This document shows positions 59,414-64,000 of a stretch of 64,000 nt of DNA, piece after piece. Below the pieces are notes generated by a model. It saw only the letters and a program-made list of their open reading frames with translations. It was not told the origin of the DNA and ran no database searches. The position numbers and the translations under genes are program-made. This DNA is from Pseudoflavonifractor phocaeensis (GTDB lineage Bacteria > Bacillota > Clostridia > Oscillospirales > Oscillospiraceae), in the NCBI RefSeq assembly GCF_016901955.1, contig NZ_JACJLC010000001.1, positions 86,050 to 150,049 on the forward strand, read 5' to 3'. Position 1 is the stretch's first letter. Each line of letters begins with the position of its first letter.

Positions 59414-59700
59414 TACTGTTCCGCCTCCTTTTTCTTCATCAACTCCGCACTGTACTCCAGCGGATCGACCTGCAGCGTAGCGATTGCCTGAATGTCAATG
59501 ACGTTGTTCAGGCAATCCATTTCACACTGATAGCACAGGACACATTCATCCGGGTACTTCGGATATGCGTGATGGTGCTCCTCGTCCCATTGCCACACGT
59601 TCTCCTGACACCTGCGGATGCACCGCCTGCACCCGCAGCAGCGGTCTGTATCCACCACATACCGCACGCTCTGCTGTTGACCTCTGTTTTCTACGACCAT
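59413..59700 (-). CDS. Two-[4Fe-4S] ferredoxin subunit (AprB-like)
   Basis: A 95-residue ferredoxin with clusters CCGCRRCIRRC near residues 21-31 and CVLCYQCEMDC near 53-63, then a short C-terminal tail. It resembles the small subunit of AprBA-type enzymes. Its stop and the start of the flavoprotein gene share one base (TAATG), indicating a stoichiometric pair. ATG 59700 has GGAGGGG upstream, in a 60-bp gap after the thioesterase gene. Confidence 0.87.
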   Translation of the reverse strand: MVVENRGQQQSVRYVVDTDRCCGCRRCIRRCQENVWQWDEEHHHAYPKYPDECVLCYQCEMDCLNNVIDIQAIATLQVDPLEYSAELMKKKEAEQ

Positions 59701-59760
59701 TCTTCCTTGCCCCTCCGTTCAAAATAGTTTTGTTTGTGTTTCTCCTTCGGTGTATTTTAT

Positions 59761-60501
59761 CTACTGTAGACGATCCCTGCCGCCGGCAGGAACGTCACAG
59801 GATTCATATTGGATCACGGCGAGAAACGAATCCACTTGGTTAACGCTCCCGCGCACATACAGGCACTGTCCCTCTACGGCGTAGCCCAGCGCCACCGTCT
59901 GGCCTTCCATCAACTCGTTGATATACTGCATCCAGATGGAGCGCGGTTCATACTGCCCATGGTGACCGCCCGCCCAAAGCTCATCGGCCCATTGCAGATA
60001 ACAAGTGTTGTTCATATGCCCATTCTCGTCGATTTCATAGGCACAGACTGTCCGTACAAATCGGTTGGGCAGTTCCTCGGGGAACGCCCTGCGCAGGCTG
60101 GGGACATCTGCCTCTCCGGATATCACCACCTCCGGCAGAACCGGGATTTCTGCCGCCGTCAGCTTCCGACTGGCTCGATCCATGGGCAGAAACAACACCG
60201 CGGCACTGACCAGCGTCTCGCCCGTATCGGCGAAAAACGCGTATTTCCGAACGTGCATGGAGCATTTTTTCCGGCCCGGCCAGATCCGCACCAAAAGGTT
60301 CTCATCCAAACGGGGCAGCCGCTTGATGTGAATGGAGGTCCACCCGACGACCAAGGCGATATTCTTTTTCTCCACCGTTTCCCTGTCCCAGCCGTACGCC
60401 TCCATCTGCCGTTTTACAGCGGCCTCCATCACTTTGGCCAGCACATGGGGTGGCATCCGCCCGGACGAGTCTATGTGACAGTGGGAGACAGTGAGCTTCA
60501 T
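59761..60501 (-). CDS. Acyl-ACP thioesterase-like double hot-dog protein
   Basis: A 246-residue protein of the FatA/acyl-ACP thioesterase family, with two hot-dog folds. The first contains HCHIDSSGRMPPHVLAKVMEAA and VVGWTSIHIKRLPRLDENLLV, the second YEIDENGHMNNTCYLQWADEL with the conserved D/N/H of the catalytic region. It should release a free acid from an ACP thioester, which fits the ACP fusion protein in the same operon. ATG 60501 (after GAGGGTG) gives the family length; a TTG at 60573 overlapping the kinase stop is an alternative. Confidence 0.82.
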   Translation of the reverse strand: MKLTVSHCHIDSSGRMPPHVLAKVMEAAVKRQMEAYGWDRETVEKKNIALVVGWTSIHIKRLPRLDENLLVRIWPGRKKCSMHVRKYAFFADTGETLVSAAVLFLPMDRASRKLTAAEIPVLPEVVISGEADVPSLRRAFPEELPNRFVRTVCAYEIDENGHMNNTCYLQWADELWAGGHHGQYEPRSIWMQYINELMEGQTVALGYAVEGQCLYVRGSVNQVDSFLAVIQYESCDVPAGGRDRLQ

Positions 60502-60559
60502 CTCCAGCACACCCTCGGGACAGTGCGCCGTGAACGCGGGAAACTGTGCCCGCCCTGTC

Positions 60560-61672
60560 TCAGTCAAACGCAAAACCGCTCCATACCGGCTTGCCCGTGT
60601 ACGTCTTGACTTCCTCCACGCCGCTCAGGACACGGATTGCCCCGGATGCCAGCGCCTCGGTCTCGAAACTGCCCGGATAGACGTAGACGGGGGCGATCCA
60701 GCTCAGATCCTTGGTGAGCTGTTCCACCAAGACCTTGTCGTTGGCAAGGCCGCCCGTCATCAGGATGGCGTCCACCTGCCCCCGCAGGGCCCCGGCCATC
60801 ATGGCGGCCCATTTGACCATCGTATATTCCATGGCATCCAGCGCCAGCTTAGCCCGCTGATCTCCGGCAGGAATCAGTTCGCTGCGGATTTTCCGTACAT
60901 CGTCGGTACCGCACAGCTGCATGAGCCCGCCCCGGCGGGAGGCAATCTCGTTAATCTCCTCCGGCGTCATGCCCCTTCGGATCAGGGTCATCACATCGTC
61001 AATGCACAGATCACCGCTCCGGTTCGGGCAGATCGGACCTTGGCCGTCCCCGATGCGGGTGCTGTCCACAGCCCGCCCCTTCTCGTGGGCGGCGATGCTT
61101 GTCCCGCCGCCCATGTGCAGGATCACATAATTGCAGTCCTCATAGCGCTTCTTCATCAGTTCGCTGTGATGAATGGCCACCTGCTTCATATTCAGCGGAT
61201 GGGCGTGGGAGGGCCGGTACAAATCTCGGATACCGGTCATCCGGGCCACATCGCTCAACTCGTCCGTACTCATGGGATTTACGAAGTAGGCGGGCACATT
61301 CAGCTTTGCCGCGATTTTGGCGGCAAGCACGATGCCCAGTGTGGCAGGATGATTGATGCCTTCCACGTCGTGCAGCGCGTGCTCATACGCGAGGTCGTTG
61401 ATGAGATATGTACCGCCTGTGCAGGAATGGACGCCTACGCCCCGACCGGATACGGCGTCAATGGATTCCAGTTCGACCTTTGCCTCCCGCAGCATATCCC
61501 AAATCATTTGCTCACGCTTGGGTACCTGATCCTCGAAATTCGGGCAGTCCTGAAACATCCCTTTCGGGGTGTCCACGTTCAGATCCAGCAAAATCTCGTC
61601 CCCACGGACCAGCCCGAGCTTTGTCCCCGTCGAACCGGGATTCACCGTTAGAATCGTGTAGGCGTTTTTCAT
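60560..61672 (-). CDS. buk: Butyrate kinase-family enzyme 2
   Basis: A 370-residue ASKHA-fold kinase. The opening ILTVNPGSTGTKLGLV, VILHMGGGTSIAAHEKGRAVD and ILMTGGLAND are the family's phosphate and adenosine motifs. It differs clearly from the copy at 37966. It would make ATP from an acyl phosphate supplied by the phosphate acyltransferase at 52382. ATG 61672 lies nine bases after AGGAGG; ATG 61678 is only three bases away and less likely. First gene of the leftward operon, divergent from a PucR-type regulator. Confidence 0.88.
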   Translation of the reverse strand: MKNAYTILTVNPGSTGTKLGLVRGDEILLDLNVDTPKGMFQDCPNFEDQVPKREQMIWDMLREAKVELESIDAVSGRGVGVHSCTGGTYLINDLAYEHALHDVEGINHPATLGIVLAAKIAAKLNVPAYFVNPMSTDELSDVARMTGIRDLYRPSHAHPLNMKQVAIHHSELMKKRYEDCNYVILHMGGGTSIAAHEKGRAVDSTRIGDGQGPICPNRSGDLCIDDVMTLIRRGMTPEEINEIASRRGGLMQLCGTDDVRKIRSELIPAGDQRAKLALDAMEYTMVKWAAMMAGALRGQVDAILMTGGLANDKVLVEQLTKDLSWIAPVYVYPGSFETEALASGAIRVLSGVEEVKTYTGKPVWSGFAFD

Positions 61673-61678
61673 CAGCAT

Positions 61679-61906
61679 GTTCCTCCTGTTCCCCTATAAA
61701 CTTCCACGAATTTTTTGTTGCGAACCAGTTCGTTTTTGAATAATATAATTATAATCGGGTTGTCCCTAAATGCCACATACATAGCTTTTGGAAAAAGCAA
61801 ACCCGTTTCCTACAAACTTGTACGATGAATGTAGGCAACCGATTTGCTATAATTACAAAGATACGACAGAAAACGGCATGAGAGTTTTCCAGAGGAGGAA
61901 GGTTTC
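61679..61906. promoter_or_regulatory. Divergent promoter region between buk and the PucR-type gene
   Basis: A 228-bp AT-rich region. On the plus strand TATAAT at 61848-61853 has no good -35, as in regulated promoters. Near the other side the palindrome CGAACCAGTTCG (61721-61732) sits beside several TATAAT-like boxes (61742-61756) that can serve the leftward operon. The palindrome is a reasonable operator candidate for the PucR-type protein. Confidence 0.5.
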
Positions 61907-63460
61907 ATGTGTATTACCGTCAGTTTGCTTCAGAAATTATTCGACGCCCATGATAAAACCGAGCTGTTGGGCGCCCCCCTCGGAGACGACCGCCTGACCC
62001 GCTGGGAGATCCTTCGGGAGCAGAATGTCTCTCCGCTACCGGACACGGTGTATATCAGCGACAGCTTGGAGGCGGTTAAGCGGCAGACGCAGAGCGGTTG
62101 TGGCCATCTGGTGTTCTGCACCGGCCCCGCATTTGAGAAAGCGCAGTTGCTGAACGCATGGCAGGGCTGCATTTTGTTCATCCAAACAGAACAGACAGGG
62201 CGCATCGTCCAAACCATTCGGGAACGCTTTCTCATAGAGGATCAAAAAAGCGCCATGAGCGCTGTGCTTTTGGATGCCTTGACAGGGGGCGCAAGGGTTC
62301 AGACGCTGGTGGATGCGGCCTATCCGTTCCTGCGGAACCCTCTCGTGGTTTTCGATTCCTCCTACTGGATCGCTGGCCTTACCAGACAGGCACTTCAGGC
62401 CCAAGAAATGCAGGTTACAGATCTGCTGCTTGAAAACGGGGGATTTTCCAGCGGGGATTACACGTTCGCAAATCGCGGGGCACTCCACAGCCGGGTCAAA
62501 AAGAGCAAAATTCCGATCATGGCATTCCATGAGCAGATGCAGATCAACCAGCTGCTGGTATCTGTCTGCGCCGAGAAGGATTACGGCCATATCGTGGTCA
62601 ATGAGTTCGAGCACACCTTTACTGAGATGGACAGGGAGCTTCTGATGGTTCTGCGCAGCTATATCTATTTGCAAATGAAACACGATGAGCTTCTGCACCA
62701 AAATGGGAAACGGCCGTCTGAGCATTTTATCCTCGATCTGCTGGATGAGGCGGTGGTCGTGAGCGGCGCCTATCAGGCATTTATTTATCAGCTGGACCGC
62801 ACCTTCCCCGGCAATATGCGCTGCCTTGTTATTTCAACAGAGCTGACGCCGGGCGCTGTCAATATGCTGCAAATACGCAATCAGCTTGAATACCTCTTTG
62901 CCAACAGCAGGATTGTCGTTTATGAGAAAAAGCTCCTCGCCTTGGTCCCGGTCATGCCCAACGGCAGGCTTTCGGAAGCATCGCTCAAATCGTTTTGCAC
63001 GTTCTGTGTGAAAAATAAACTCTATGCCTCCCTCAGCAACCATTTTTCCAATATTATGGAGATCCGTTCCTACTATATTCAGGCACTGAGGGCTTTGGAA
63101 GCGGCACGGGCCATTCACGACGTGCCCGGCTGTTACCGATACGAAGATTATTATCTTGTGCATTTGAAAAATTTGTTCCTGCAAAAGGAGCCTCTGGAGG
63201 TTTTCCTCTGCCCCACACTGAAATGTCTCTCTGCACACGATCAAAAAAACAACACTGAACTGGCATATACCCTCTATATGTATTATTTGAACGACAGAAA
63301 TCTAGTCCAAACGGCAAAGGCGATGAATATGCACCGTTCATCCCTCAATTATCGTTTTGAAAAAATCAACGAGCTTTTGGGAGAACTACCTGAATCTGCC
63401 ACAGAACGGCAGTATTATATCCTTTCGTATCAGTTTCAAAATTCCGCGCTGGAATGTTGA
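61907..63460 (+). CDS. PucR/CdaR-family transcriptional regulator
   Basis: A 517-residue regulator with the PucR C-terminal helix-turn-helix: LAYTLYMYYLNDRNLVQTAKAMNMHRSSLNYRFEKINELL near residues 453-492. The middle (about 140-250) looks like a GAF-type sensor, and the N-terminal 100 residues are unassigned. ATG 61907 follows AGAGGAGGAAGG. Divergent from the ACP/hydrogenase operon, it is its probable activator. The holo-ACP synthase gene lies directly downstream on the same strand. Confidence 0.85.
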   Translation: MCITVSLLQKLFDAHDKTELLGAPLGDDRLTRWEILREQNVSPLPDTVYISDSLEAVKRQTQSGCGHLVFCTGPAFEKAQLLNAWQGCILFIQTEQTGRIVQTIRERFLIEDQKSAMSAVLLDALTGGARVQTLVDAAYPFLRNPLVVFDSSYWIAGLTRQALQAQEMQVTDLLLENGGFSSGDYTFANRGALHSRVKKSKIPIMAFHEQMQINQLLVSVCAEKDYGHIVVNEFEHTFTEMDRELLMVLRSYIYLQMKHDELLHQNGKRPSEHFILDLLDEAVVVSGAYQAFIYQLDRTFPGNMRCLVISTELTPGAVNMLQIRNQLEYLFANSRIVVYEKKLLALVPVMPNGRLSEASLKSFCTFCVKNKLYASLSNHFSNIMEIRSYYIQALRALEAARAIHDVPGCYRYEDYYLVHLKNLFLQKEPLEVFLCPTLKCLSAHDQKNNTELAYTLYMYYLNDRNLVQTAKAMNMHRSSLNYRFEKINELLGELPESATERQYYILSYQFQNSALEC

Positions 63461-63492
63461 GTAAACATACAGGGGAGCAGGAGGAGATGGCC

Positions 63493-63873
63493 ATGATCAG
63501 GGGGATCGGAATTGATACGGTCGTCATCGGAGACGTCGAGGGTCTGTTAAAACGTATGAGCAAAGGCACTCTGTCCAAAGTATTTACCCAGGGAGAATTG
63601 TCCGCCGCCCAAGAAAAGGCAGGCCCGGCAGAATATCTTGCCTCCCGATTTGCTGTAAAAGAGGCTGCGTTTAAAGCAATTGCCCCAAGGCTGGCTGACA
63701 AGGGATTTGACTACCGCCGAATCGAGACGAGAAACAATGAGGACGGAAGCCCATATATCTATGTTGACAGCTTTCTCCAAGCGATATTGGACTGTGCCGA
63801 GATCACATCGCTTTTCGTTTCCATCACAACAACCGGCGGCATGGCCACTGCTTTTGTTGTTGCAGAATCGTGA
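63493..63873 (+). CDS. acpS: Holo-[acyl-carrier-protein] synthase
   Basis: A 126-residue phosphopantetheinyl transferase of AcpS type. The magnesium ligands are D8 (GIGIDTV) and E57 (SRFAVKEAAFKA). It transfers 4'-phosphopantetheine from CoA to the serine of apo-ACP. ATG 63493 is preceded by AGGAGGAG; ATG 63487 touches that site and is less likely. It follows the PucR-type gene, not a fatty-acid or cell-wall gene, and faces an operon that encodes two ACP domains. I infer that it modifies those ACPs. Confidence 0.9.
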   Translation: MIRGIGIDTVVIGDVEGLLKRMSKGTLSKVFTQGELSAAQEKAGPAEYLASRFAVKEAAFKAIAPRLADKGFDYRRIETRNNEDGSPYIYVDSFLQAILDCAEITSLFVSITTTGGMATAFVVAES

Positions 63874-63924
63874 ATTTATGACCTGACATTAGTAAGCGCT
63901 CAATAACCACCCGTATACAGTCAA

Positions 63925-63960
63925 AACCCGGTAGGACTTGCAATCCTACCGGGTTCGTTT
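63925..63960 (+). terminator. Terminator after acpS
   Basis: A 12-bp perfect stem (arms 63925-63936 and 63944-63955) with a 7-base loop, then CGTTTATTT. It ends the PucR-acpS transcript. Nothing further is recognisable up to 64000. Confidence 0.8.
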
Positions 63961-64000
63961 ATTTGCAATCAGAGGTCTCCAAATATTTACGGCGTTTTAC

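Noticed and set aside
57662..59700. A true adenylylsulfate reductase (aprBA)
   Set aside because: No sulfate activation or dissimilatory sulfite reductase genes accompany it, and the operon is built around hydrogenase and acyl chemistry.
1..64000. CRISPR arrays or phage structural genes
   Set aside because: No regularly spaced direct repeats and no capsid, tail, portal or terminase-like proteins were seen anywhere in the window.

Overview
The window looks like chromosome of a fairly GC-rich anaerobic clostridium. The Oscillospiraceae-type gut butyrate producers are my best guess, but this is inferred from gene content, not from a marker gene. The evidence is an electron-confurcating lactate dehydrogenase/Etf set, a nickel-pincer lactate racemase, an [FeFe]-hydrogenase, two butyrate-kinase family enzymes, many ferredoxin and flavoprotein genes, and strong AGGAGG ribosome binding sites. 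No respiratory chain or ribosomal genes are present.

Layout. (1) 1-5.7 kb: lactate use. larA-lctD-etfB-etfA run leftward and the lactate permease lctP runs rightward from a shared control region. (2) 5.7-10.1 kb: a leftward crp-xdhA-xdhB-xdhC purine hydroxylase operon. (3) 10.2-16.7 kb: single leftward genes for L-lactate dehydrogenase, GH42 beta-galactosidase, an old-yellow-enzyme/FAD reductase and a LacI regulator. (4) 16.7-21.5 kb: a decaying patch with a truncated ABM-domain gene, an mmgE/prpD gene whose only well-placed start is ACG, an intact ABM gene, and a four-cluster ferredoxin beside an aldehyde:ferredoxin oxidoreductase gene broken by an internal deletion and frameshift. (5) 21.6-23.4 kb: D-lyxose isomerase-like and LysR genes.

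(6) 23.7-41.1 kb: a 15-gene rightward operon. It encodes a GPH transporter, BKACE, SDR, carnitine-dehydrogenase-like 3HCDH, thiolase, PduL, a NuoG-N/GltD fusion, a NuoF-C/ferredoxin protein, two creatinase-like M24 proteins, an MFS transporter, two fumarate-reductase-like flavoproteins, a butyrate-kinase family enzyme and a cupin, and it ends at a 23-bp-stem terminator. I read it as a catabolic pathway that oxidises a beta-hydroxy acid, cleaves the beta-keto acid, and makes ATP through PduL and the kinase. The substrate is unknown; carnitine-like compounds are one guess.

(7) 41.2-45.6 kb: a BlaI/M56 regulatory pair with a small membrane protein, and a MATE exporter. (8) 45.7-50.9 kb: mobile-element debris. 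A tRNA-Thr 3' fragment marks the left attachment site, followed by an integrase, two degenerate resolvase-domain proteins, a truncated D5-type primase joined back to back with a truncated ParB, a transposase-like fragment and a frameshifted XRE gene. This part is visibly AT-rich up to the primase/ParB junction.

(9) 51.0-63.9 kb: a leftward operon of butyrate-kinase family enzyme, acyl-ACP thioesterase-like protein, ferredoxin, AprA-like flavoprotein, [FeFe]-hydrogenase, thiolase-fold protein, a DUF35 protein fused to two acyl carrier protein domains, phosphate acyltransferase and an MFS transporter. Divergent to it are a PucR-type regulator and a dedicated holo-ACP synthase. An ACP-tethered acyl pathway joined to hydrogen evolution and acyl-phosphate ATP formation is the most unusual system I see here.
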